This document shows, piece after piece, positions 1-11,292 of a stretch of 64,000 bases of DNA. Where the stretch lies: NCBI GenBank assembly GCA_030248215.1, contig JASANG010001128.1, forward strand, positions 310,001-374,000, in the 5' to 3' direction. Under the pieces are notes generated by a model. The model was not told where the DNA came from. It was given only the letters and a program-made list of their open reading frames with translations, and searched no databases. Position 1 is the first letter of the stretch. Each line of letters opens with the position of its first letter. The DNA comes from Enoplolaimus lenunculus. Taxonomy: Eukaryota > Nematoda > Enoplea > Enoplida > Thoracostomopsidae. A program made the translations under genes and the position numbers.

Positions 1-1119
1 AAAATTGTGTAAAATTTACTACCTGGCAATATATCTCAAAGAATTGTGGTGAGATATACATCAGAAGAAGATCATGATCATTTTTATTGAGTTTGGTCCC
101 AATCAACTCAGGGCTGCAAAGTTATAAAGAAATGATAAAAATCGATAAAAGGGCACATGATGTGCTCGAAGAAATACCGGAATTTTCGGTGATTTCTTAA
201 CGAAAGTGAAAAATGACATCGACTGTTATCGAAACATCTACGTATCGACGTATCCCTTGCTTCAAACATCTAGGCATATTGGTGTGTGCTTTACATTTAG
301 TGCATAATTTATAGATGAATGCAAGGCACTTATCCTGTTTTGGTAAATATATTATCGTTGAATAAAATGAACATATATACTGTGCGATATATATGTTTAT
401 GTTTTACTATGCAACGTAACAACATAGTTAAACGCGAAGGACCAAAACAACCAAATTCAAAGTACTCCATGAACTCGTTGATCCATGGCTAATGCAGTTA
501 TTGCATCACTGTTTCCGGTTGTTTATTTCAAAGCCATTGGTTAGTTGACAAATGTTACTTTTAGAGTGGGGCTCTAATCTTGTTGTATTCCTTAAGTATA
601 AATGCATTGTTATGTTTAATTTCGGAACAAAATCTAGATTTCAAAATTGTCCGCATGGATAAATACATTTGTAAAATCATTTTAGTCGGGGTATTTTGTC
701 GCTATTTATGCAGTATATACCCTGACCCGGAATTTGTTATTGTGAAATACTTGCATTTTCGTGGTAATAAAAGTGACACTTGGACATCCTAGTTGCTCAA
801 AACATTTTTCTAGTTAAATACGTTTTAGCAACATGTAGGCTTTAGCTTTTATTGTTTACCCGGACCGCGTATCCAGAAGGTTGGAAAAGAAAGGCTGCGT
901 AATATATTTTTCGTTGTCGTCCGAAATTTACCGGTTTTCGAGAGCCTTACACTGTCCAACGAAAACACAAACGAGGGCTTGTCTTCACGGCTAACGTGTA
1001 TATTTGGTGGATTGTAAGTCTCCGTCTTTTTTATAAAGATTAGTGTGAAACTATCTTTGATTCCCCACTCGCAGCTAGTTTACTTAGTTAATCACTACAG
1101 TTTTAAACTGAATTGGCAA
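1..1119. other. AT-rich DNA without recognised gene
   Basis: No exon with good splice signals and no recognisable repeat end was found here. Open frames are short and AT-biased, for example a 70-codon frame at 580-792 without similarity to a known family. The end of the stretch, about 1120-1200, runs into a CCGGAACCGG-type fragment related to the CAGGGTGCAACCGG repeat family seen intact at 22123-22472. Confidence 0.5.
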
Positions 1120-1199
1120 GCGACGGAGCAGAAAAAAATGAACCATAACGTCAAAAAATACCGGAACCGGAAAAAATGCATGTTACCGAAAAATGTATT

Positions 1200-1517
1200 A
1201 TTGCCCGTCACCGTGCGGCGCCATCCGTCACCCGTTACCCGTTCGGCGCCGTCCGTCACCCGTTCGGCGCCGTCCGTCACCCGTTCGGCGCCGTCCGTCA
1301 CCCGTTCGGCGCCGTCCGTCACCCGTTCGGCGCCGTCCGTCACCCGTTCGGCGCCGTCCGTCACCCGTCCGGCGCCGTCCGTCACCCGTTCGGTGTTGTC
1401 CATCACCCGTACGGCGCCGTCCATCACCGTGCGTCACCCGTACGGCATTGCACGTCACCGTGCGTCAGCCGTATGAAGCCGTCTGTCACCGTACGGCGAG
1501 TATAGCGCAACCCTTAG
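1200..1517. repeat. 21-bp minisatellite array, left-truncated element
   Basis: A tandem array of the 21-bp unit TCACCCGTTCGGCGCCGTCCG starts near 1204 and decays toward 1500. Because 21 is a multiple of three, all frames stay open on both strands and give artefactual peptides such as SVTRSAP repeats. The array ends with GTATAGCGCAACCCTTA, the same terminal motif that closes the arrays at 3566 and 56191 in similar form. I infer that this is one end of a non-autonomous element whose left end is lost. It abuts a fragment of the CAGGGTGCAACCGG family at 1120-1200. Confidence 0.75.
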
Positions 1518-1963
1518 TCATTAATTTAAATATTCATTTAGGTATGCTAGGGTTCATCTAGATTAGGGTTTGCCTATTGTAATCATTATAGATGGTGAAC
1601 GGACGCGGGCACGTGCAAAAATTTACATTACCTGTATGAGAGGAATAATATATAAAAGTACGTCAATCAGTTCCACGGTAGTTGGCATAAAAGCAAACGA
1701 TGGTTTCAATTTTTTGAGATTTTTAAAAAATATCCGATAATTTGAAATACCGAGGCCTTAGCCAGATGTTGATTTTAAAACCTTGCATACCATTTTGTAT
1801 TTTAGTCCAGTTCCAAAATTGTCAGATCAAAACACAGCGGCGATTTATTTATACCGCAAGTGCTCGGCATGAAGGTCTCGAGTGACGTCATTTGGTTGTA
1901 CTTTTGACAGGTATTGTGTTTTATTTGTTAATGAGGGATTCACGTTATAACTGCAGCAGACGG
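1518..1963. other. Intergenic DNA, nothing recognised
   Basis: No coding potential or complete repeat was recognised. A sequence near 1938-1960 (TTCACGTTATAACTG) matches the end of the palindromic element at 14011-14244, so a fragment of that family lies here. Confidence 0.4.
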
Positions 1964-2630
1964 GTCACGGTTTGTTTGATGTTGATTCGAAGACAACGTT
2001 AAATTTCGGGCTGTCATATCGGGTGTACAGATAAAACTTGAATATCTTATAACATTGACTTACAAGCCGCCTCTGTCTCAATGTATAATAGAGCGCGCAT
2101 GTCACGTGATACTGTTAGACCAGGCTGCAACCGGCAACCGGAATTTTAAAATACCGACACCGGAAAGTAAAAAATACAGGAATCTGAACCGGAAACTATA
2201 AATACTTATGGTAGCTTATAGTTGTTCTGTTCATATATGATAAAAAGCAAAAGAATTCAAGCCTTAAAAAATTTAATCCAAATCATTTGGGTAGATTAGG
2301 AGGAGCCGAATCTGCATTATGCTTAGATATATTAAGACTAGAGTGGGTTCTGAACATTTAGACCAAGGCTTCTCAGTGTAATAAACACTGATAGATCTGA
2401 AACAGTACTTATGCCTAAGCCCAAGGAATAAAATATGCTTAGAATTTAAGCCTACTCTTGTGCGGTCTGGTGAGAAAACGGGGCACCACTTAAAGTAACA
2501 CGGGCTGATGCTTGTACGATTAAGCGTAAGTATATTTCAATGTGGTTCTATCTTTTTAGAACGTAAAACGACTCGTGTATATAGCTGGAGAGAAGGCTGA
2601 CATCGATAGAATCTCTATTGCAGTAGTTTA
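1964..2630 (+). repeat. Dispersed repeat, copy A (interrupted)
   Basis: This stretch matches 4831-5497 closely, with scattered substitutions and small indels. Both copies include a CGGAATTTTAAAATACCG fragment and end at the same place. Copy A is broken at a TTA by two TTAA-type elements (2628-3198) and resumes at 3199 with the minisatellite part. Copy B carries the uninterrupted site. The divergence suggests an old dispersed repeat rather than a fresh duplication. Confidence 0.8.
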
Positions 2631-2902
2631 CCCTTTCTCACATGAATATTTTCTATTTTCCCTGAGACCTACTTTTATGCTAGGATTCGAACTCCAGTGA
2701 CTGGAGTGGGAGGCGTATACCATCACCACTCAGCTATTGGAGCTTGACGCTCGAGCCCGAGGGGGCTCTCACTCTCACGTCTTGTGGTGATTCAGTACTA
2801 TGTATACGTGTTGCAATTGTTAAACACGGTGCGATATAGGTTACTTACCGTATATACGCTCCGCTGAGGTGCCTATAGGCAACTCAATGTGAGAAGGGGT
2901 TA
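2628..2902 (-). mobile_element. TTAA-type non-autonomous element with tRNA-like core, copy 1
   Basis: The element runs from TTACCCTTTCTCACATG to CAATGTGAGAAGGGGTTA, which are inverted ends. Inside, on the minus strand, is a tRNA-like stretch with GCTCCTATAGCTGAGTGG (box A-like) and AGTTCGAATCC (box B-like). A hairpin TGCCTATAGGCA lies near the other end. Its left TTA corresponds to the intact TTAA of the related empty site at 5495-5498. The TTAA preference and the ends fit a piggyBac-mobilised element; the tRNA-like core is unusual. Confidence 0.8.
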
Positions 2903-2928
2903 TAGATAGTAAACTGAAAATTTTTCGC

Positions 2929-3198
2929 TTAGCCGTTTCTCACATGAATATTTTCTATTTCCCCTGAGACCTACTTTTATGCTAGGATTCGAACGCCAGT
3001 GACTGGAGTGGGAGGCGTATACCATCACCACTGAGCTATAGGAGCTTGACGCTCGAGCCCGAGGGGCTATCACGTCTTGTGGTGATTTAGTATTATGTAA
3101 ACGTGTTGCAATTGTTAAACACGGTGCGATATATGTTATTTACCGTATATACGCTGCGCTGAGTTGCCTATAGGCAACTCAATGTGAGAAGGGGTTAA
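2929..3198 (-). mobile_element. TTAA-type element with tRNA-like core, copy 2
   Basis: A second copy in the same orientation follows copy 1 after only 26 bases. Its right end GTGAGAAGGGGTTAA at 3184-3198 retains the full TTAA that matches the empty site at 5495-5498. The pair behaves as one tandem insertion into the host repeat 1964-3260. The tRNA-like core is again on the minus strand. Confidence 0.8.
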
Positions 3199-3573
3199 TG
3201 ATTAAGAGTTGCGCTATATGTATATGTGTCGTGCGGCGCCGTCCATCACCCGCACGACGGCGTCCATCACCCGCACGACGGCGTCCGTCACCCGCACGAC
3301 GGCGTCCGTCACCCGCACGACGGCGTCCGTCACCCGCACGACGGCGTCCGTCACCCGTACGGCGCCGTTCGTCCCCCGTACGGCGCTGTCTGTCACTGTG
3401 CGTCACCCGTGCGGTGTTGTCCGTCACCGTGCGTCAGGCGAACGTTGCCGTTTGTCACCATGCGGTGCCGTCCGTCAACGATCGTCACCGTTCTCGCACG
3501 ATAACGTATGGTGATGGACGGTACCGTACGGGTAACGGACGGTGCTCGACGTCAAGTATAGCGCAACCCTAAT
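3199..3573. repeat. 21-bp minisatellite element
   Basis: This begins with AGTTGCGCTATATG and ends with GTATAGCGCAACCCTAAT, which are inverted-repeat ends. The interior is a 21-bp array (GTCACCCGCACGACGGCGTCC) of about six clean units followed by degenerate CGTCACCGTGCG units. Long frames on both strands are products of the array. The same ends flank 55986-56208. Confidence 0.75.
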
Positions 3574-4046
3574 ACTTTAACACCACACAATATGGTTAGC
3601 TATTTCTTGCACGGGATTCAATGTCAAATTAGCCGTTGAGTGGTTAGTGGCGAAAACTCAGTTGAGTCTCTTACGTTGAAAATTTTTAAAGTCAAAGTAG
3701 CTAAGGTCTGTCCGTACACTCTGCATATGATTTGCCGGTATTTTTCGGCAGTTCCTGTGAAAATAAGTATGCGTGTGGCCCATTCCAGCCACCATGTGGT
3801 TATATAAAATCAAAGTAGTTATTGACTGATGCATGATCGTACTCATTCTACTTCCGCAAATTAGTCACCTTGGCACCGTGGCCCACAATCACCCTTTGAG
3901 TACTAAAGTCGCGATGGTGGAACGATCCTTGATACCCTTAGTTGAGAGCAACTTTATTTGATGTTTCAGCGGTGGGAAGCTTTACTTGGTAGTAAAGCCT
4001 TTAAAGCCACAAATAAATTATTGTAGGGTTTGTTGATGTATTTTAG
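3574..4046. other. Non-coding DNA, nothing recognised
   Basis: Unique-looking sequence with no recognised repeat end. It would be the intron upstream of the candidate exon at 4047 if that exon is real. Confidence 0.35.
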
Positions 4047-4254
4047 GAAGAACGAATATCAGACCGTTGATGACCGTGACAAAATACCAAAATATCGTCA
4101 AAATATGACGAAAGCCATTGCGGGCAATGTTATTACAACTTATCAAACATTCGCGGATATGAATCAAAAGCAATCGGCACAAAATGTAAAGGCAATTTTC
4201 GAAGCGTTAATGCCACTGAGCCGTGCTCGCTGTCGCGGAACGATAATTTACGCG
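4047..4254 (+). CDS. Candidate internal exon, unknown protein
   Basis: A 208-bp stretch is bounded by a plausible acceptor (TGTATTTTAG) and a plausible donor (GCG/GTGAGA). In frame it encodes about 69 residues starting KNEYQTVDDRDK and ending RGTIIYA, rich in charged and polar residues and with ordinary amino-acid use. I do not recognise the family. It could be an upstream exon of a + strand gene, but no phase-matched partner was identified. It could also be a chance frame, since the frame stays open to 4272. Confidence 0.3.
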
Positions 4255-4454
4255 GTGAGAGAAGACTATTGACTTCTCCTTGTTGCTAATTTAGTAAAAA
4301 TACTGGTTTACACTAATCGGTTGCGATTTGCACAGCCGGGTACAACCAAACCAGAGGTTTGTCTCTTACTTCGACTGAACCAAGAGTGTATTATACGTAT
4401 AGAGTATGATAATTGAACAGAATCACGCCTCAGCGTGATGTAGTACCACAAGCA

Positions 4455-4640
4455 GGGTGCAACCGGAATTACAATTTACCGGAACCGGAACCGGAAAGTG
4501 AAAAATGCATTTCACCAAAAATTTCATTTTAATCTTATTTTTTGCTCTATTATTTGTGAAATAACCTTAGTCGAACATAGGTATTTATTTTATTTGTTGT
4601 ATTTTAGAATTTCATCTTACCGCCACCTGGATCACGGAGT
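4455..4640 (+). repeat. Half of a CAGGGTGCAACCGG element
   Basis: This starts CAGGGTGCAACCGGAATT and continues with sequence that is the reverse complement of the right half of the intact element at 43427-43785. The opposite end is missing, so this is a truncated copy. Confidence 0.7.
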
Positions 4641-4830
4641 TGACAAAGCCTGGAGTTAACTAAATCCAATTCGATTAAAGCGCGTCGCCGATTGGTTACT
4701 GATGCTGGTTTAAGTCTGAATCCTCTGGTCAAAATGCTTCTAATACTCCCTGCTCGATCATGGAGGGTTACTGCTATTTTCGATCCAAAAAGATTTTCAG
4801 GTAAGCTGCAATTGTAATATTGTGGTGTGT

Positions 4831-5590
4831 GTCACGGTTTGTTTGATGTTGATTCGAAGACAACGTTAAATTTCGGGCTGTCATATCGGGTGTACAGATA
4901 AAACTTGAATATCTTATAACATTGACTTACAAGCCGCCGCTGTCACATGTTCAATGTATAAAAGAGCTCACCTTGTCACGTGATACTGTTAGACCAGGCT
5001 GCAACCGGAATTTTAAAATACCGACATCGGAAGGTAAAAAATACAGGAATCTGAACCGGAAACTATAAATACTTATGGTAGCTTATAGTTGTTCTGTTCA
5101 TATATGATAAAAAGCAAAAGAATTCAAGCCTTAAAAAATTTAATCCAAAGCATTTGGGTAGCTTAGGAGGAGCCGAACCTGCATTATGCTTAGATATATT
5201 AAGACTACAGTGGTTTCTGAACATTTAGACCAAGGCTTCTCAGTGTAATAAACACTGATAGATCTGAAACAGTACTTATGCCTAAGCCCAAGGAATAAAA
5301 TATGCTTAGAATTTAAGCCTACTCTTGTGCGGTCTGGTGAGAAAACGGGGCACCACTTAAAGTAACACGGGCTGATGCTTGTGCGATTAAGCGTAAGTAT
5401 ATTTCAATGTGGTTCTATCTTTTTAGAACGTAAAACGACTCGTGTATATAGCTGGAGAGAAGGCTGACATCGATAGAATCTCTGTTGCAGTAGTTTAATG
5501 ACTAAGAGTTGCGCTATATATACTTGTCGTGCGGAGCCGTCCGTCGCCGTGGGTTACCAGTTCGGCACCGTCCGTCACCAATAATATTGT
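4831..5590 (+). repeat. Dispersed repeat, copy B, uninterrupted
   Basis: This matches 1964-2630 and then continues across an intact TTAA (5495-5498) into AAGAGTTGCGCTATAT and a few 21-bp minisatellite units. It shows the pre-insertion state of the site occupied at 2628-3198 in copy A. It is non-coding. Confidence 0.8.
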
Positions 5591-7410
5591 AGTAAATATC
5601 CCGAGGTATCATTTGACATATGGCTACTTTTATGCGATGACCACTTGAGAGCTGTGATATGCAAGCCAATATCATGTGGCATTCACGTTTTGTCGGCATA
5701 TCCGGCAATAGATCACAACAATTCGTGTTGACCTCAAATCAACGTGGACAAAACATGTTTTACGCTAAACGTGAATCACACAATAGGCTCGAGTCATAAA
5801 TTACAAACTCGGATATTATACAAAATTTTTGGTGTTTCCGTCGCAATTTTTGCTCCGGTAACATGTTGAGTTTGTCCCTTACGGCTAAAGATAAAGTACA
5901 ATCATGGACAGAATTGAATGGGCTGTAAATGCGATTCGGTTTTCTGCTATGCGCTGCAGTTTTATACTCGCGCTTTAATTTTTATACTCGTGACCGCGTT
6001 TGAAATAGGGGTTTTTATCGCGTTTGCAAATAATTGAAAACTTAACACCATGTTTAGCTTATAGATTCTGTGTTCAAGGCCGGGCAGCCGCTCTAATTCA
6101 ATACACTGATGAACCAAGGGGGAGGGGGTGCCGGCCAACCTCGAACCTTCCTCAAAAAATCCTGATTTGCCGGTGTGCTGCGACACCGACCTAGCGTTTG
6201 GATGTCCGCCAGCTCTGAGCCTGTCTGACCCGGTACTGTATGTAGTCGCGAAAATCGCGAGCAATTCAAATTGCGTTTACGAGAGTGTGTTCAAGTAACG
6301 AGCAATCACGATTGCCCTTAATTTTGTCCGTAACTGTACATCCGTTACAAAAAACACAAGAATACGTCTAGCTTCAACCTCGCTTTTCATACGAGGTTGC
6401 AGCAATTGAGAGGCTTTGTTAGAAAAACCCAAAAGTATTTTGGGATTTAATATATACTTACAAAAAACATGTGTGGCTTGTTTAGCTCCCTCCACTCATG
6501 AGTTTCTGATGTTCTGATAACCTCCTCCGGTTATTCCATTTTAAAACTTAAATTTTTAAAAAATTCTAATTTTAAGCTCCCAAATTCCTCCACTGGACTC
6601 GGAATGTTTTTGTTGAAAAATTATAAAAATTATACAGGTTGCGGAGCTAAGACGAATATTGTTTAATGTTTCCCAATCAGAAGTCTTCCTAACGAATGAG
6701 TGATATATAATTTGTCCCACTTATCAAAAAATTTTGGGTCCCAGGGAGCTGAAAATGTGGCCTGAAAAATCGAATTTTTACAAAAATCAGATTTGGGCAT
6801 GGAATGATCAGAGAATGTCATCAGAAGCTCAAATATGAAAAACTTTCAAAATGCAAGCATTTTTGGACAAACGGCGGCTAAGGGGTGAGCTAACCGATCA
6901 CTCAGAAAAAGAATGAATTTTTCCGTAAAAAATGGAACCGGTCATAATTTTTTCCGGCAAAAACAACCCTGCCTGAAATTGTGCATGTTCGACGATAACG
7001 TGCGTACATCATGTTACAATTACTTATTTTCAAACGTCTATATAATATGTAAGTATAGGTTAACAGGTAGTTGATATTGCAGTTGGATCTTAGATTGCTT
7101 GCATGGTGATTGATTTTCAGACAAACATTGCAATTAACATTTCACAACTATACTAAAATTTTTTGGTACCAATTATCTTACAGTTAGGGGTTGTATGGGG
7201 GTCGCAGATATGTTGGCCTCATTGTCTGGTTAGATATGATACAGCTCTGCTGAATACCGAAACAGTCATTATATAGGGACAATATGATTGGTTTTGCATT
7301 GCATGTGGTTAATGACGTAATTTTATTTCAGGCTTACATATGGACGAAAATTGGAAACTATTCATGTATTCAATTAATGTAATTCATGTACATTATCATT
7401 CTGTAGTAGT
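5591..7410. other. Non-coding DNA, no gene recognised
   Basis: Short frames at 5962-6264 and 6277-6495 (minus) have no recognisable family, splice partner or compositional signal. The stretch 6530-6960 is AT-rich and contains phrases resembling hAT-like interiors, but no matched ends were found. Confidence 0.4.
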
Positions 7411-8578
7411 CATGTGCTAAAAAATTTCCAAAACTTTGGGTTCCTGTTCATTTCGTAATTCATGGATCTGTGGTAATATTGCCTCAAGTTTGTATCAAAA
7501 TCAACAGTGTCGAATCCGGAAATTTCTAAAAGGGTAGCCGCGCAAGATATCAGTGGAAAAACTGCGCGAGCGAGAAGCCGTACGCCATTTTAGCACTAAA
7601 CCTTAATACAAAATTTTGGTTTTGATCCCTGTTTGAAGCCCTAGGCCGGCGTACCACCCTTTGGATCCGCCATTGATCAACAATATATTATATTCTGTGC
7701 AATGATTTCACTGGAAGTACTGCTCTGTAAAAATTGGTTGCACTTGTACGACAAATATTTCATGTTGTGGTTTAAGTGTATCTGTATGATGTCTGTTTAT
7801 CCAGGGTGTCTGCATACACTGTATTTTCAACCATTAAAACCAGTTTCATTTGCCACTTATATGAGTGAGCAGATCACAATAATAAATACAAATATTACAC
7901 GTTTAAGTTTACATAACAACGATTATATGTGCTTTGACGCGCTGCACGCTACATCTGAACAGTTTTTAAGTCAGTGTTTTGAAATGAGGCGTATAAAGCA
8001 GTATACAGTTCAATTTCATAGATGGCTAGGTAATTCAGGGACCGTACTATTGGCTGACGCTATAGTTTTATTGACATCACACTACTCGCCTTATGTTTTT
8101 ACTCTGAGCCTTCCGATTCCGGCGGCATCCACCCCCCTCCAGCCCAAAACTCGCGAGCGAAGTGAGAGAGAAGCCTGACGCATTTTAAAAATAAGCGGTT
8201 TTGTTTCAACCGGTTAGGGTGGGCTTCCTTTTAGGGGCTGTCCTCCCAAATGGGGCATGGGGGTGGCTGCTCCGGCCCTGTTAGTACTACGCGCGCTGAG
8301 ATGCTGCAAGCTTTTGCCCAAGGGGTACAATCTGCTTTAACACTGTCACTAAGGTTAGCTTTAATGTATGTTAAAGTAAAGTGGCGCATCTTTTTCATAT
8401 AAGCAAAAATTTTATGGATTTCGGATTCCGATTGTACAATCAGTTAGAACCCTGACGACGTACGCTACATACTTGTGCGTCACTACGGCCTATCCGGCCC
8501 ATGCGTAGAACTTTGCCGGAACAGTAGTCTAACCAAATTGTAAAGCCTAATCGATAGCGTATGGATTAGCCTATACCA

Positions 8579-8879
8579 AGGTGCAGCCGGAATTCTGGTT
8601 CCATTTTTTACTAACGGATTCCGGTTTTAAATCAGGTATTTTTTACCGGAATTTTTCGGTAGTATAGAAAACTTTTTTTCTTATTTTTCCAAAATTGTTT
8701 GAGCGTGTATTGCCAAAATTTTCAATTTGTGTCATACTCCATAATTTATCATGCGTTTCTACACCATTAAGAGCGATAAAATAACGTTAAAATGAATTGA
8801 TCGGTAACATGCATTTTTTGTTTTCCGGCTCCGGTATTTTTTGACTTTCTGGAACTTTATAATTCCGGTTGCACCCTGA
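8579..8879. mobile_element. CAGGGTGCAACCGG-family hAT-like MITE
   Basis: The ends are CAAGGTGCAGCCGGAAT and CCGGTTGCACCCTG, with flanks GCCTATAC and ACCTATAT that agree at six of eight bases, as for an old 8-bp target duplication. No coding capacity. The second copy, 1,989 bases downstream, is the feature at 10568. Confidence 0.75.
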
Positions 8880-9015
8880 CCTATATCTAAGCCTGAGCCT
8901 AGTTTAGGCACAAGTTAGCTTAAAGCTTAAGATTAACCAATCAATGTCCCGCAGAAAAACGTAAGTAACGTTCCGGCAGTGTTGTGTACATGGGCCACAT
9001 ATTCAAACAAACTGA

Positions 9016-9285
9016 TTAACCAATTCTCACATTGAGTTGCCTATAGGCAACTCAGCGCAGTGTATATACGTTAAATAAAGCACATCGCACCGTGTTTAAC
9101 AATTTCAACACATATACATAGTACTAAATCGCCACAAGACGTGAAAGCCCCTCGGGCTCGAGCGTCAAGCTCCTATAGCTGAGTGGTGATGGTATACGCG
9201 TCCCACTCCAGTCACTGGAGTTTGAATCCTAGCATAAAAGTAGGTCTCAGGGGAAATAGAAGATATTCATGTGAGAAAGGGTTAA
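9016..9285 (+). mobile_element. TTAA-type element with tRNA-like core
   Basis: It begins TTAACCAATTCTCACATTGA and ends CATGTGAGAAAGGGTTAA, with complete TTAA at both ends. The tRNA-like core GCTCCTATAGCTGAGTGG ... GAGTTTGAATCCTAGC is on the plus strand. It is the same family as 2628-3198 and 62259-62529. Confidence 0.85.
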
Positions 9286-10567
9286 TCGTTAGAAGATACC
9301 ACGGGCCCATACGTTCAGAGGCGTCCAGTTTTCCTGCGGGACAACAATAGTGTTTGAGAGCACCATTTTCTGCTCCTTCTCGTGCATACCCGATTATATA
9401 ATGTGCTAAAAAATTTCCAAAACTTTGGGTTCCTGTTCATTTCGTAATTCATGGATCTGTGGTAATATTGCCTCAAGTTTGTATCAAAATCAACAGTGTC
9501 GAATCCGGAAATTTCTAAAAGGGTAGCCGCGCAAGATATCAGTGGAAAAACTGCGCGAGCGAGAAGCCGTACGCCATTTTAGCACTAAACCTTAATACAA
9601 AATTTTGGTTTTGATCCCTGTTTGAAGCCCTAGGCCGGCGTACCACCCTTTGGATCCGCCATTGATCAACAATATATTATATTCTGTGCAATGATTTCAC
9701 TGGAAGTACTGCTCTGTAAAAATTGGTTGCACTTGTACGACAAATATTTCATGTTGTGGTTTAAGTGTATCTGTATGATGTCTGTTTATCCAGGGTGTCT
9801 GCATACACTGTATTTTCAACCATTAAAACCAGTTTCATTTGCCACTTATATGAGTGAGCAGATCACAATAATAAATACAAATATTACACGTTTAAGTTTA
9901 CATAACAACGATTATATGTGCTTTGACGCGCTGCACGCTACATCTGAACAGTTTTTAAGTCAGTGTTTTGAAATGAGGCGTATAAAGCAGTATACAGTTC
10001 AATTTCATAGATGGCTAGGTAATTCAGGGACCGTACTATTGGCTGACGCTATAGTTTTATTGACATCACACTACTCGCCTTATGTTTTTACTCTGAGCCT
10101 TCCGATTCCGGCGGCATCCACCCCCCTCCAGCCCAAAACTCGCGAGCGAAGTGAGAGAGAAGCCTGACGCATTTTAAAAATAAGCGGTTTTGTTTCAACC
10201 GGTTAGGGTGGGCTTCCTTTTAGGGGCTGTCCTCCCAAATGGGGCATGGGGGTGGCTGCTCCGGCCCTGTTAGTACTACGCGCGCTGAGATGCTGCAAGC
10301 TTTTGCCCAAGGGGTACAATCTGCTTTAACACTGTCACTAAGGTTAGCTTTAATGTATGTTAAAGTAAAGTGGCGCATCTTTTTCATATAAGCAAAAATT
10401 TTATGGATTTCGGATTCCGATTGTACAATCAGTTAGAACCCTGACGACGTACGCTACATACTTGTGCGTCACTACGGCCTATCCGGCCCATGCGTAGAAC
10501 TTTGCCGGAACAGTAGTCTAACCAAATTGTAAAGCCTAATCGATAGCGTATGGATTAGCCTATACCA

Positions 10568-10868
10568 AGGTGCAGCCGGAATTCTGGTTCCATTTTTTAC
10601 TAACGGATTCCGGTTTTAAATCAGGTATTTTTTACCGGAATTTTTCGGTAGTATAGAAAACTTTTTTTCTTATTTTTCCAAAATTGTTTGAGCGTGTATT
10701 GCCAAAATTTTCAATTTGTGTCATACTCCATAATTTATCATGCGTTTCTACACCATTAAGAGCGATAAAATAACGTTAAAATGAATTGATCGGTAACATG
10801 CATTTTTTGTTTTCCGGCTCCGGTATTTTTTGACTTTCTGGAACTTTATAATTCCGGTTGCACCCTGA
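10568..10868. mobile_element. CAGGGTGCAACCGG-family MITE, duplicate
   Basis: Second copy, carried by the tandem duplication, of the element at 8579-8879. It has the same ends and no coding capacity. Confidence 0.75.
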
Positions 10869-11004
10869 CCTATATCTAAGCCTGAGCCTAGTTTAGGCAC
10901 AAGTTAGCTTAAAGCTTAAGATTAACCAATCAATGTCCCGCAGAAAAACGTAAGTAACGTTCCGGCAGTGTTGTGTACATGGGCCACATATTCAAACAAA
11001 CTGA

Positions 11005-11274
11005 TTAACCAATTCTCACATTGAGTTGCCTATAGGCAACTCAGCGCAGTGTATATACGTTAAATAAAGCACATCGCACCGTGTTTAACAATTTCAACAC
11101 ATATACATAGTACTAAATCGCCACAAGACGTGAAAGCCCCTCGGGCTCGAGCGTCAAGCTCCTATAGCTGAGTGGTGATGGTATACGCGTCCCACTCCAG
11201 TCACTGGAGTTTGAATCCTAGCATAAAAGTAGGTCTCAGGGGAAATAGAAGATATTCATGTGAGAAAGGGTTAA
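11005..11274 (+). mobile_element. TTAA-type tRNA-like element, duplicate
   Basis: Second copy of 9016-9285, carried by the tandem duplication. Both terminal TTAA motifs are present. Confidence 0.85.
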
Positions 11275-11292
11275 TCGTTAGAAGATACCACG

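Larger units (their letters stand above)
7411..9399. repeat. Tandem duplication unit 1 (1,989 bp)
   Basis: This stretch is repeated immediately at 9400-11388 with an offset of exactly 1,989 bases. All lines I compared are the same, including the intergenic parts. It contains a 158-codon open frame (7702-8178), a CAGGGTGCAACCGG-family element (about 8579-8879), a TTAA-type tRNA-like element (9016-9285) and the left end of a GGCCCATA element (9304 onward). The apparent identity means a very recent duplication or an assembly artefact. Confidence 0.9.

Noticed and set aside
1045-1561. Overlapping 76-143-codon frames on both strands
   Set aside because: All are generated by the 21-bp minisatellite, whose length keeps every frame open. 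The peptides are pure repeats (SVTRSAP, RRRPSPV).
3179-3572. Arg/Pro-rich frames on both strands
   Set aside because: Same reason: 21-bp array translation with no independent coding signal.
9165-9240. Functional tRNA gene on the plus strand
   Set aside because: Although it starts GCTCCTATAGCTGAGTGG, the 3' part (CCTAGCATAAAAG) cannot close the acceptor stem, and all five copies sit inside the same mobile element.
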